Below the pieces are notes generated by a model. The model did no database searches. It had not been told where the DNA came from and saw nothing but the letters and a program-made list of their open reading frames with translations. From assembly GCA_910583885.1 (NCBI GenBank), contig CAJUAC010000001.1, forward strand, positions 1 to 64,000: a stretch of 64,000 bases of DNA, in the 5' to 3' direction. Both the position numbers and the translations under genes were made by a program. Numbering within the stretch: position 1 is the first letter of the stretch; each line of letters opens with the position of its first letter. Below are positions 53,175 to 60,387 of this stretch, piece after piece. Origin of the DNA: an uncultured Oscillospiraceae bacterium (GTDB taxonomy: Bacteria > Bacillota > Clostridia > Oscillospirales > Oscillospiraceae).

Positions 53175-53286
53175 GTATACATACTCTTTCTTTCAAGAAA
53201 AAGCACCAAAAAGAGCTTTATACAAAAATTTATATATAAAGTTTTTCTTTTGATACTTTTCTTTGTTCACAAAGAAAAGTATGTAC
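53175..53286. repeat. MITE-like palindromic element (full-length copy C)
   Basis: A 112-base AT-rich imperfect palindrome between the ygeW-like and arcC genes. Ends are GTATACATACT and, inverted, GTGTACATACT. Inside are CTTTCTT/AAGAAAAAG and a perfect 14-bp-arm palindrome (ATACTTTTCTTTGT, TC, ACAAAGAAAAGTAT), plus complementary AAAAGAGCTTTATA and TATAAAGTTTTTCTTTT. No coding capacity. Shorter relatives lie at 2255, 23753, 50555 and 54526. Confidence 0.75.
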
Positions 53287-53288
53287 AC

Positions 53289-54482
53289 TTAAAACGCCTT
53301 GCGCTTTTCGCCCCGGCTCTCCAGCTCCCGCAGGGCGGCCACCGGATCCTTGACCTTGCTCAAGAAGATCATGGCCGCAATGATATAGGGCTTGAAGGAC
53401 GCCTGCTTATACAGGGGCTCCATATAGCGGTCGAAGACGCTGCTGTCCACCTCGCCCTCCGTGCAGCTCACACCGCTGATATCAGCGGGCAGGCAGTGCA
53501 TATAGAGGGCCTTGCCGTCCTTCGTCAGTTTCATCATATCCTCTGTGCAGGACCAGTCCTTGTGCTGGGCATTCTGGGCCAGCAGCTCCTGCTCCAGCTG
53601 GTCAATCCCCGCCTGATCGCCCTCGCGGTAGAGCTGGGTGCGCTTCTCCATCGCCTGGAAGGGGGCCCAGCTCTTGGGATAGACGATGTCTGCATCCCGG
53701 AATGCCTCCTCCATGGAGTTCACCTTCGTAAAGGAACCGCCGGACTTCTCCGCGTTGGCTTTGGCGAGCTCCTCCACCTCGGGCAGAACCTCATAGCCCT
53801 CCGGATGGGCCAGCACCACATCCATACCAAAGCGGCTGAACAGGCCGATGACACCCTGGGGCACGCTCAGGGGCTTGCCGTAGCTGGGGGAGTAGGCCCA
53901 GGTCATGGCCACCTTCTTGCCCTTCAGGTTTTCTACGCCGCCCAGCTCATGGATGACATGGAGCAGGTCGGCCATGGACTGGGTGGGGTGGTCCACGTCG
54001 CACTGGAGGTTCACCAGGGTGGGGCGCTGCTCCAGGATGCCCTTGGCATAGCCCTCGTCCAGGGCGTCCATAAAGGTCTTCTGGTACTTGTGGCCCTCCT
54101 CAATGAACATGTCGTCCCGGATTCCGATTACGTCGGCCATAAAGGAGACCATGTTGGCTGTCTCGCGCACCGTCTCGCCGTGGGCAATTTGGCTCTTCTT
54201 CTCGTCCAGGTCGCTGACCTCCAGGCCCAGCAGGTTGCAGGCGGAGGCAAAGGAGAAGCGGGTGCGGGTGGAGTTGTCCCGGAAGATGGAGATGCCCAGG
54301 CCGGAGTCAAAGACCTTGGTGGAGATGTTCCGCTCCCGCAGGTCCCGCAGGGCGTCGGCCACGGTAAAGATCGCGTCCAGCTCATCGTCCGTCTTGTCCC
54401 AGGTCCAGTAGAAATCGTTCTTGTACATGTTGTTGATCCGGAGTTTCTCCAGATGCTGGGCCAGCTTTTCCGTCTTGCTCAT
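53289..54482 (-). CDS. ygeW: YgeW-type knotted carbamoyltransferase
   Basis: A 397-residue member of the transcarbamylase superfamily. Carbamoyl-phosphate binding FRDNSTRTRFSFAS near 67, the second-site VDHPTQSMADLL near 165 and MHCLPADISG near 333 are intact. Overall length and sequence (WTWDKTDDELDAIF, EKKSQIAHGETVRETANMVSFMADVIG) fit YgeW rather than ornithine or aspartate transcarbamylase. Its substrate is debated; in gut bacteria it belongs to the anaerobic purine/urate degradation gene set. Acting in reverse it would release carbamoyl phosphate for the following carbamate kinase. Palindromic repeats flank the gene on both sides. Confidence 0.93.
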   Translation of the reverse strand: MSKTEKLAQHLEKLRINNMYKNDFYWTWDKTDDELDAIFTVADALRDLRERNISTKVFDSGLGISIFRDNSTRTRFSFASACNLLGLEVSDLDEKKSQIAHGETVRETANMVSFMADVIGIRDDMFIEEGHKYQKTFMDALDEGYAKGILEQRPTLVNLQCDVDHPTQSMADLLHVIHELGGVENLKGKKVAMTWAYSPSYGKPLSVPQGVIGLFSRFGMDVVLAHPEGYEVLPEVEELAKANAEKSGGSFTKVNSMEEAFRDADIVYPKSWAPFQAMEKRTQLYREGDQAGIDQLEQELLAQNAQHKDWSCTEDMMKLTKDGKALYMHCLPADISGVSCTEGEVDSSVFDRYMEPLYKQASFKPYIIAAMIFLSKVKDPVAALRELESRGEKRKAF

Positions 54483-54525
54483 GGCTATGTTCTCCTATTC
54501 CGTCGATTTTTATTTAGGTGGCCAT

Positions 54526-54570
54526 CCTTTTTCTTGAAAGAAAAAGGATCAAAAAGAACTTTCACACAAG
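54526..54570 (+). repeat. Dispersed palindromic repeat, copy B
   Basis: CCTTTTTCTT, GA, AAGAAAAAGG, then ATCAAAAAGAACTTT. It lies in the 120-base gap between ygeY and ygeW, upstream of the ygeW ribosome site. Confidence 0.6.
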
Positions 54571-54602
54571 ATATCCCTGTAGCAAGCTTTTCCTATGTAT
54601 GT

Positions 54603-55970
54603 TCACCGGATATTGTTCTCTGTCCTGCCGCCCCGGTACTCGCACACATCCTCGCCGCCCCTGCCCTTGTAGAGGCCCACACAGGCGGCGTAGACGGCGG
54701 CGCAGGTGACAAGATCCTGCTTCCAGGTGATCTCGTTGGGGGCGTGGGCCTGGCTCTCTGCGCCGGGGCCGAAGCCCACGCAGGGGATGCCGTAGCGGCC
54801 CTGGATGGACACGCAGTTGGTGGAGAAGGTCCACTTGTCGACCAGCGGGCGGTCCCGCAGGGGCATGGCGTCAGGATGGCCCACCCGCTTCTCTCCATAG
54901 AGCGCCTTGTGGGCCTCCGCCAGGGCCTGGACATGGGGGGCGGTCTCCTTGTTGATCCAGGTGGGGAAATAGCACTCTGTCTCATATGTCAGGCCGGTCC
55001 AGGCGGGGCGGTCGTACATGTACATGCTCACCTTCACATCCTCGCCGTACCTGCGCACAGCGGGCAGGGCGCGGATCTCGTCCAGGCAGCTGTCCCAGGT
55101 TTCCCCGGCGGTCATGCGGCGGTCGATGGAGATGGCACAGCTGTCGGCCACGGCGCAGCGGCTGGGGGAGGTGTAGAACACCTGGGAGACCGTGCAGGTA
55201 CCCCGGCCCAGGAACCGGGCGTCCTCGTAGTGCTCCGGGTTGTACCGGGGGTTCAGCATCTTCACCAGGCCCTTGATCTCCGTGCCCTCCGCGTCGTCGT
55301 TCTCGTTGAGGGCGCGAACCTCCTGGATGATATCGGCCATCTTGTAAATGGCGTTGTCCCCGCGCTCGGGGGCGGAGCCGTGGCAGCTGACGCCCTTCAC
55401 GTCCACCCGGATCTCCATGCGGCCCCGGTGGCCCCGGTAGATGCCGCCGTCAGTGGGCTCGGTGGACACCACAAACTCCGGGGTGATGCCGTCCTCATTG
55501 TGGATGTACTGCCAGCACAGGCCGTCGCAGTCCTCCTCCTGGACAGTGGCTGTCACCAGGATTTTATACCCGGCGGGGATCAGGCCCAGATCCTTCATGA
55601 TCTTCGCGCCGTACACCGCCGATACCACGCCGCCCTCCTGGTCGGAGCCGCCGCGGCCATAGATCACATCCTCCGTCTCATAGCCCTGGTAGGGGTCGTG
55701 CTCCCAGTTGCCCCGGTTGCCAACGCCCACGGTGTCAATATGGCCGTCAAAGGCGATGATCTTCTCCCCCTCGCCCATCCATCCCAGGGCGTTGCCCTCC
55801 GGGTCAATCTCCGCCTTGTCAAAGCCCAGGCGCTCCATCTCCAGGATCGTGCGCTTGATGACCCCCTCCTCCTCGCAGCTCTCGCTGGGGATGGCGATCA
55901 GATCCCGCAAAAACCTCGTCATATCCGCCTGATATCCCTCGGCAGCACGCTTGATCGCTTCAAAATCCAT
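54603..55970 (-). CDS. ygeY: YgeY family M20-type hydrolase
   Basis: A 455-residue zinc amidase/peptidase-like enzyme of the selenium-metabolism-associated YgeY family. [11 protein letters not shown] (near 75) and [11 protein letters not shown] (near 105) carry the first metal ligands, VQEEDCDG the catalytic glutamate, and EPTDGG and HAPNE later ligands. It is expected to cleave a C-N bond in a diaminopropionate-type intermediate of purine breakdown. ATG 55970 follows AGGGAGG. It is first of the minus-strand block; its promoter candidate is at 56050-56077, divergent from the regulator gene. Confidence 0.93.
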   Translation of the reverse strand: MDFEAIKRAAEGYQADMTRFLRDLIAIPSESCEEEGVIKRTILEMERLGFDKAEIDPEGNALGWMGEGEKIIAFDGHIDTVGVGNRGNWEHDPYQGYETEDVIYGRGGSDQEGGVVSAVYGAKIMKDLGLIPAGYKILVTATVQEEDCDGLCWQYIHNEDGITPEFVVSTEPTDGGIYRGHRGRMEIRVDVKGVSCHGSAPERGDNAIYKMADIIQEVRALNENDDAEGTEIKGLVKMLNPRYNPEHYEDARFLGRGTCTVSQVFYTSPSRCAVADSCAISIDRRMTAGETWDSCLDEIRALPAVRRYGEDVKVSMYMYDRPAWTGLTYETECYFPTWINKETAPHVQALAEAHKALYGEKRVGHPDAMPLRDRPLVDKWTFSTNCVSIQGRYGIPCVGFGPGAESQAHAPNEITWKQDLVTCAAVYAACVGLYKGRGGEDVCEYRGGRTENNIR

Positions 55971-56049
55971 GGTACAGCCCTCCCTCTCGCTTGCGCGTAT
56001 TCCGTCTGTTTTGATCCGGGCGCAGCCCGCGCCGGCTCTCTCTGCTCCT

Positions 56050-56077
56050 ATCATATCATAGAAAACGCGGTTGTCAA
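56050..56077 (-). promoter_or_regulatory. Promoter of the ygeY block
   Basis: Minus strand TTGACA (56077-56072), 16 bases, TATGAT (56055-56050), about 80 bases before the ygeY start. Confidence 0.6.
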
Positions 56078-56094
56078 ACAATTTTTTTGAAAAC

Positions 56095-56109
56095 CTAAAA
56101 AACTTTTAG
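56095..56109. promoter_or_regulatory. Palindrome between divergent promoters
   Basis: CTAAAA-AAC-TTTTAG, located between the two -35 boxes (56072-56077 and 56118-56123). A candidate operator for the regulator encoded at 56212. Confidence 0.45.
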
Positions 56110-56117
56110 AAAAGTCC

Positions 56118-56146
56118 TTGCATTCCGCTGGCAATACTGGTATGAT
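56118..56146 (+). promoter_or_regulatory. Promoter of the YheO-type regulator and PLP enzyme
   Basis: TTGCAT at 56118-56123, 17 bases, TATGAT at 56141-56146. Confidence 0.65.
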
Positions 56147-56211
56147 GGACGTATCAAACTGGCGGGGGACCGAAATATCCCCACGCCTGCGGACAGGGAG
56201 GTGATCGCGTA

Positions 56212-56865
56212 TTGGACAGTACCCGTATGGAGATGCTTAAGCAGATCGCGGCCGCCCTGGCCGCCCAATTTGGGCCCAGCTGCGAGGTAGTCATCCACGA
56301 CCTGGCCGCCCAGGATCCGGAGAGGTCCATCGCACACATAGAAAATGGGCACGTCACCGGGCGCAGGCTGGGTGACGGCCCCTCTACGGTGGTGATGGAG
56401 CAGATCCTCCACGGCGAGGAGGATCCCCGGGATCACCTGGCCTACCTCACCCGCACCCCGGACGGCAAGATCCTCAAATCCTCCACTGTCTATATCCGGG
56501 ACGGGGCGGGGCGGGTGGACGCCATCCTTGCCATCAACTACGACATCTCCGCTCTGCTGATGGTGGAAAACGCCCTCAGCGGCCTCCTGCGCACAGCAGG
56601 GGAGGGCGGCCAGGAGGAGCGCATCACCGTGCTCAACGTCAATGACCTGCTCGACGACCTCATCGAGCAGAGCGTAGCCCTAGTGGGGAAGCCTGTGGCT
56701 TTGATGAACAAGGACGACAAGGTCCGGGCGATCCAGTTCCTGAGCAGCCACGGCGCGTTCCTTGTCACCAAATCCGGCGACAAGGTGGCAAAGCACTTTG
56801 GCATCTCCAAATACACACTTTATTCATACATAGACCTGAAACAGGAGGAAAAGCGGCATGAGTAA
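56212..56865 (+). CDS. YheO-type transcriptional regulator (PAS-like plus helix-turn-helix)
   Basis: A 217-residue regulator. The N-terminal YheO/PAS-like ligand domain (LAAQFGPSCEVVIHDLA; AILAINYDIS near 103) is followed by a C-terminal helix-turn-helix (FLVTKSGDKVAKHFGISKYTLYSYID, about 180-210), as in the DauR/YheO family that controls amino-acid and D-arginine genes. A TTG start at 56212 has AGGGAGGTGA at good distance and no better ATG is upstream. Its end overlaps the PLP enzyme start by eight bases. Position between divergent promoters suggests it controls both sides of the purine cluster. Confidence 0.87.
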   Translation: MDSTRMEMLKQIAAALAAQFGPSCEVVIHDLAAQDPERSIAHIENGHVTGRRLGDGPSTVVMEQILHGEEDPRDHLAYLTRTPDGKILKSSTVYIRDGAGRVDAILAINYDISALLMVENALSGLLRTAGEGGQEERITVLNVNDLLDDLIEQSVALVGKPVALMNKDDKVRAIQFLSSHGAFLVTKSGDKVAKHFGISKYTLYSYIDLKQEEKRHE

Positions 56866-58339
56866 GATTGATCTCAGCATCAACAGGGACGTCCTGCAAA
56901 AGAATGTCCAGAAGGCCCGGGAGAACGGCGTCATCATCCCCACCATCGCCCAGATGCAGAACCCCGCATCCATCCCCGCCCCCATCCAGGAGCGGCTGAA
57001 GGGCGTGGGGCTGTGGGATGTGAACCCCCTCAACCTCTTCCGTATCACCTGGAAGAACGAGGCCAAGGAGAGCGGCGGCCTGTTCCAGGCCGTGCCCAAC
57101 TACGTGGAGATCCCCAGCGCCCTCTCCGGCGTCCCCTGCCGCATCATCGCCATGGCCGGAAAGTGGTTCCCCACTGGCTGCCACAAGGTGGGCGCATCCT
57201 TTGGCTGCCTGGCCCCCCGGCTGGTTACTGGGCAGTTTGACGCCACCTGGCACAAGGCTGTGTGGCCCTCCACCGGCAACTACTGCCGGGGGGGCGCGTT
57301 CAACTCGAAGCTGCTGGCCTGTGAGAGTGTGGCCATCCTCCCCGCCGAGATGAGCCAGGAGCGGTTCAGCTGGCTGAAATCTATCGCCGGCGAGGTCATC
57401 GCCACCCCGGGCTGTGAGAGCAATGTCAAGGAGATCTTTGACAAGACCTGGGAGCTGAAGGCCGACCCCCAGTACATGATCTTCAACCAGTTTGAGGAGA
57501 TGGGCAACCCCCTGTGGCACTACAACGTGACCGGATTCGCCCTGGCAGATTTGTATGAGGCCATCAAGCGTCCCGGCGACCGCTTCGCCGGCGCGTGCTT
57601 CACCTCCGGCTCTGCCGGCACCATGAGCGCGGGCGACCTGCTCAAGGAGCGCTATCCCCAGCTGAAGCTGGCAGTTGGCGAGGCCCTCCAGTGCCCCACC
57701 ATCCTGGAAAACGGCTTCGGCGGCCACCGCATTGAGGGGATCGGGGATAAGCACATCCCCTGGATCCACAACGTGAAGAACACAGATATGGCGATTGCCA
57801 TTGACGACGAGGACAGCCAGCGCCTGCTGCGCCTGTTCAACACCCCCGACGGCCACGCCTACCTGAAAAATGAGCTGGGCCTGGAGGATGAGCTCATTGA
57901 GCAGCTCAGCTGGCTGGGCATTTCCGGCATTGCCAATGTCCTCTGCTGCATCAAGCTGGCAAAGTACTATGAGCTCAGCGAGCACGACGTGGTGGGTACC
58001 GTGCTGACCGACAGCGCAGCCATGTACCAGAGCCGCATTGCCGAGCTGGACGAGATGCATGGGGCATACAGCGCCACTGGGGCTGCCATCGACCACCATC
58101 TGCATATCCTGGGTCTGAAGACAGACAGCATGATGGAGCTGACCTATGTGGACCGCAAGCGGGTACACAACCTCAAATATTACACCTGGGTGGAGCAGCA
58201 GGCGAGGGATGTTCAGGATCTCAACGACCTGTGGTACGACACGGAGAACACCTGGGATGCCGTCCATGCCCAGGCCAAGGAGCTCGACGGGCTCATCAAT
58301 GAGTTCAACGAGGCGACCGGGCTGCTGAAAAATCTGTAA
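56858..58339 (+). CDS. Fold-type II PLP-dependent enzyme (cysteine synthase/ammonia-lyase-like)
   Basis: A 493-residue enzyme. WFPTGCHKVGASFGC near 104 has the Schiff-base lysine setting, WPSTGNYCRGG near 141 the Ser/Thr-Gly-Asn loop that grips substrate carboxylate, and FTSGSAGTMSAGD near 248 the glycine loop for the PLP phosphate. These place it with tryptophan-synthase-beta-like enzymes (cysteine synthase, diaminopropionate ammonia-lyase, threonine dehydratase). It is not a close copy of YgeX, but here it takes YgeX's place beside ygeW/ygeY. Elimination of ammonia from a diamino acid is therefore a reasonable hypothesis. It is translationally coupled to the regulator gene. Confidence 0.8.
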   Translation: MSKIDLSINRDVLQKNVQKARENGVIIPTIAQMQNPASIPAPIQERLKGVGLWDVNPLNLFRITWKNEAKESGGLFQAVPNYVEIPSALSGVPCRIIAMAGKWFPTGCHKVGASFGCLAPRLVTGQFDATWHKAVWPSTGNYCRGGAFNSKLLACESVAILPAEMSQERFSWLKSIAGEVIATPGCESNVKEIFDKTWELKADPQYMIFNQFEEMGNPLWHYNVTGFALADLYEAIKRPGDRFAGACFTSGSAGTMSAGDLLKERYPQLKLAVGEALQCPTILENGFGGHRIEGIGDKHIPWIHNVKNTDMAIAIDDEDSQRLLRLFNTPDGHAYLKNELGLEDELIEQLSWLGISGIANVLCCIKLAKYYELSEHDVVGTVLTDSAAMYQSRIAELDEMHGAYSATGAAIDHHLHILGLKTDSMMELTYVDRKRVHNLKYYTWVEQQARDVQDLNDLWYDTENTWDAVHAQAKELDGLINEFNEATGLLKNL

Positions 58340-58350
58340 GTATGGAGCGA

Positions 58351-58377
58351 ACAGGCGGGGTCTCTAGCCCCGCCTGT
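58351..58377 (+). terminator. Hairpin after the PLP enzyme gene
   Basis: ACAGGCGGGG with CCCCGCCTGT around a seven-base loop. No good T-run follows, so terminator strength is uncertain. Confidence 0.5.
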
Positions 58378-58412
58378 CCCGCAATATTCCCCACGGGAAC
58401 GGAGCTGCGGCG

Positions 58413-58580
58413 TCAGCTGGGTTCCTCCTCGTCCCCATCCTCCAGATACAGCTCCTCCGCCTCCTGCTGGGCCCTCACAAGAATATCCTGTGCCTTGACA
58501 TAATTCTGCTCCCCCAGCGCCTCAAGGGCATCTGTAATACCATTAAACAGGCGGGTGTAGTATTTGGGGAAATTTTCCAT
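58413..58580 (-). CDS. Small acidic helical protein
   Basis: A 55-residue protein starting MENFPKYYTRLFNGITDALE and ending in an acidic DGDEEEPS tail. The middle (EQNYVKAQDILVRAQQEAEELYLE) is strongly helical with heptad-like spacing, consistent with a coiled coil or small dimer. AAAGGAGAG precedes the ATG. I know similar short proteins only as uncharacterised Clostridia genes. It diverges from a ribbon-helix-helix gene across a 31-base palindrome, so the pair may be co-regulated. Confidence 0.7.
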   Translation of the reverse strand: MENFPKYYTRLFNGITDALEALGEQNYVKAQDILVRAQQEAEELYLEDGDEEEPS

Positions 58581-58627
58581 AATCTACTCTCCTTTTCTGG
58601 TATCTTTGGGTAATAGCTTATCATAGA

Positions 58628-58658
58628 GCTTTGCAAAATGCAATGCATTTTGCAAAGC
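58628..58658. promoter_or_regulatory. Perfect palindrome with 15-bp arms
   Basis: GCTTTGCAAAATGCA, central A, TGCATTTTGCAAAGC. It lies midway between the two divergent small genes. Further TTGCA/TGCAA elements and two GCATATTG repeats follow to 58690. A probable operator. Confidence 0.75.
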
Positions 58659-58717
58659 ATATTGTGAGTGCATATTGCAATACTATATGTCATGTACATT
58701 ATATGACGAGGTGCAAT

Positions 58718-58930
58718 ATGCGAAAATTTAAAATCCCAAAGCCCTATACGACAACCAACAAAACCATCCGCTTCCCCGACGAGGTAGTTGCCGCCGTCGA
58801 AGAGGCAATCCGCGGCAAGGACTGCAATTTCTCCGCATTTGTCATTGAGGCAACCCGTGTTGCTTTAGAGAATCTGCGGGAAGAGGAGGAGGCCTCCGGG
58901 GAAGATGCCAGCAGAGGAGGGAGGGCCTGA
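58718..58930 (+). CDS. Small ribbon-helix-helix-like protein
   Basis: A 70-residue protein. KTIRFPDEVVAAVEEAIRG (strand then helix) followed by NFSAFVIEATRVALENL (second helix) has the hydrophobic spacing of Arc/MetJ-type DNA-binding dimers. The C-terminus is acidic and flexible. GAGGTG lies before ATG 58718. The 31-base palindrome upstream is a natural autoregulatory site. It is followed 85 bases later by the threonine-synthase-like gene, but a role in controlling it is speculation. Confidence 0.72.
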   Translation: MRKFKIPKPYTTTNKTIRFPDEVVAAVEEAIRGKDCNFSAFVIEATRVALENLREEEEASGEDASRGGRA

Positions 58931-59015
58931 GAATCCCACGGCAGGGCCTGCGGGAGACGGGGCCGCCAGGGCAAAAAATCCCCTCTCGGGGCTACAATCA
59001 AGAAGGAGATGACTT

Positions 59016-60257
59016 ATGAGGAACGTCCTCCACGCCAAGTGCGTAACCTGCGGAAAAATCTATGATGCCGCCCCCGGCCTGACCAACTGTACCTGTGGGG
59101 GGATTTTAGACATCATCTACGACTACGATTATATCAAATCCCACCTGTCCAAGGCGGATCTGGCGGGACGCCAGGAGCATACGATGTGGCGCTACCGGGA
59201 GATGCTTCCCGTAGAGGACTGCACGGAGCTGCCGCCCCTGCGGGTGGGCTGGAGCCCCCTCTACCAGGCCGGCCGGCTGGCCAGCCAGCTGGGCATCCGG
59301 CAGCTCTACATCAAGGATGACGGCATCAATCCCACCGCCTCCCTGAAGGACCGCGCCAGCGCTATGGCGGTGGCAAAGGCCCGGGAGGCCGGCGCAAAGG
59401 TCATCGCCTGCTCCTCCACCGGAAATGCCGCCTCCTCCCTGGCTGGGAACGCGGCAGCGGCGGGCCTCAAGACCTACATCTTTGTCCCCTCCCGTGCCCC
59501 CAAGGGCAAGGTGGCTCAGCTGATGGCCTTCGGCGCGACGGTTATCTCTGTCCAGGGCAGCTATGAGGACACCTTTGCCCTGAGCAAAGCCGCCATCGAC
59601 CGCTGGGGCTGGTACAACCGCAACGCCGCCATCAATCCCTACCTGTCTGAGGGCAAGAAGACGGTGGGCCTGGAGATCATGGAGCAGCTGCAATGGGTTG
59701 TCCCCGATTACATTGCCATCTCCGTAGGCGACGGCTGCACCATCGCCGGGCTCTGGAAGGGGCTGAAGGATTTGTATGCCATCGGCTTCATTGACCGCCT
59801 CCCCCGGCTGATCTCTGCCCAGGCGGAGGGCTGCTGCCCCCTGAACCGGGCTATTAAGACCGGCGAGGATTGGCGGCCTATGGCGGAAAATACCCTGGCC
59901 GACTCCATCGCTGTGGGCGTGCCCCGGAACGCGGACAAGGCCCTGCTGGCAATCCGGGAATCAAACGGCCTGGCAGTCAATGTCTCTGACCAGGAGATCA
60001 TGGATGCCCAGAAGCTGCTGGGCCGGACCTGCGGCGTATTTGGCGAGCCCGCCGGTGTGGCCGGTACGGCGGGGCTGAAAAAGCTCTGCGAGCAGGGTAA
60101 AATCCCCGCCAACGCCACAGCTGTCAGCGTCGTAACCGGCAATGGTTTAAAGGATGTGGCAAACGCCATTGCCTCCTGTGGCGAGCCGGTTTCCATCCCC
60201 AGCGATATGGACCAGCTGCTGAAGGCCTTTGCAGAGCGCGGTATCCCCCTGGAGTAA
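59016..60257 (+). CDS. Threonine synthase-like PLP enzyme
   Basis: A 413-residue fold-type II PLP enzyme. An N-terminal Cys pattern (KCVTCGK, TNCTCGG) may bind zinc. NPTASLKDRASAM near 109 holds the Schiff-base lysine, and CSSTGNAASSLAG near 132 the substrate loop. These match the long-form threonine synthase (O-phosphohomoserine to threonine). No hom or thrB gene is adjacent, and its location beside the purine-degradation block, next to another fold-type II enzyme, leaves open a different role such as diaminopropionate breakdown. AAGGAGA precedes the ATG. Confidence 0.82.
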   Translation: MRNVLHAKCVTCGKIYDAAPGLTNCTCGGILDIIYDYDYIKSHLSKADLAGRQEHTMWRYREMLPVEDCTELPPLRVGWSPLYQAGRLASQLGIRQLYIKDDGINPTASLKDRASAMAVAKAREAGAKVIACSSTGNAASSLAGNAAAAGLKTYIFVPSRAPKGKVAQLMAFGATVISVQGSYEDTFALSKAAIDRWGWYNRNAAINPYLSEGKKTVGLEIMEQLQWVVPDYIAISVGDGCTIAGLWKGLKDLYAIGFIDRLPRLISAQAEGCCPLNRAIKTGEDWRPMAENTLADSIAVGVPRNADKALLAIRESNGLAVNVSDQEIMDAQKLLGRTCGVFGEPAGVAGTAGLKKLCEQGKIPANATAVSVVTGNGLKDVANAIASCGEPVSIPSDMDQLLKAFAERGIPLE

Positions 60258-60301
60258 TTTCTTTTCCGCTACGAAGCTCTCTCCACCTGGCCCATATACT
60301 G

Positions 60302-60355
60302 AAACAGAGAACGGGTGCATCCCTTTCCGTAGGATGCACCCGTTCTCTGTTTTAG
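60302..60355. terminator. Strong bidirectional terminator
   Basis: CAGAGAACGGGTGCATCC pairs perfectly with GGATGCACCCGTTCTCTG around nine bases, with AAA before and TTTT after. It separates the purine block from the surface-protein genes. Confidence 0.9.
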
Positions 60356-60387
60356 CCGGCCGCTGTTAACGCTTATATGACTGCCAA

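Noticed and set aside
52536..56090. 1184-codon open frame on the plus strand across arcC, ygeW and ygeY
   Set aside because: The minus-strand genes carry all family motifs. The plus frame crosses three intergenic gaps and the repeat element and looks like antisense translation.
56858..60257. Reading the two PLP enzymes and the regulator as a threonine biosynthesis operon
   Set aside because: No homoserine dehydrogenase or kinase is present, the first enzyme is not a threonine-pathway protein, and the flanking genes are catabolic.
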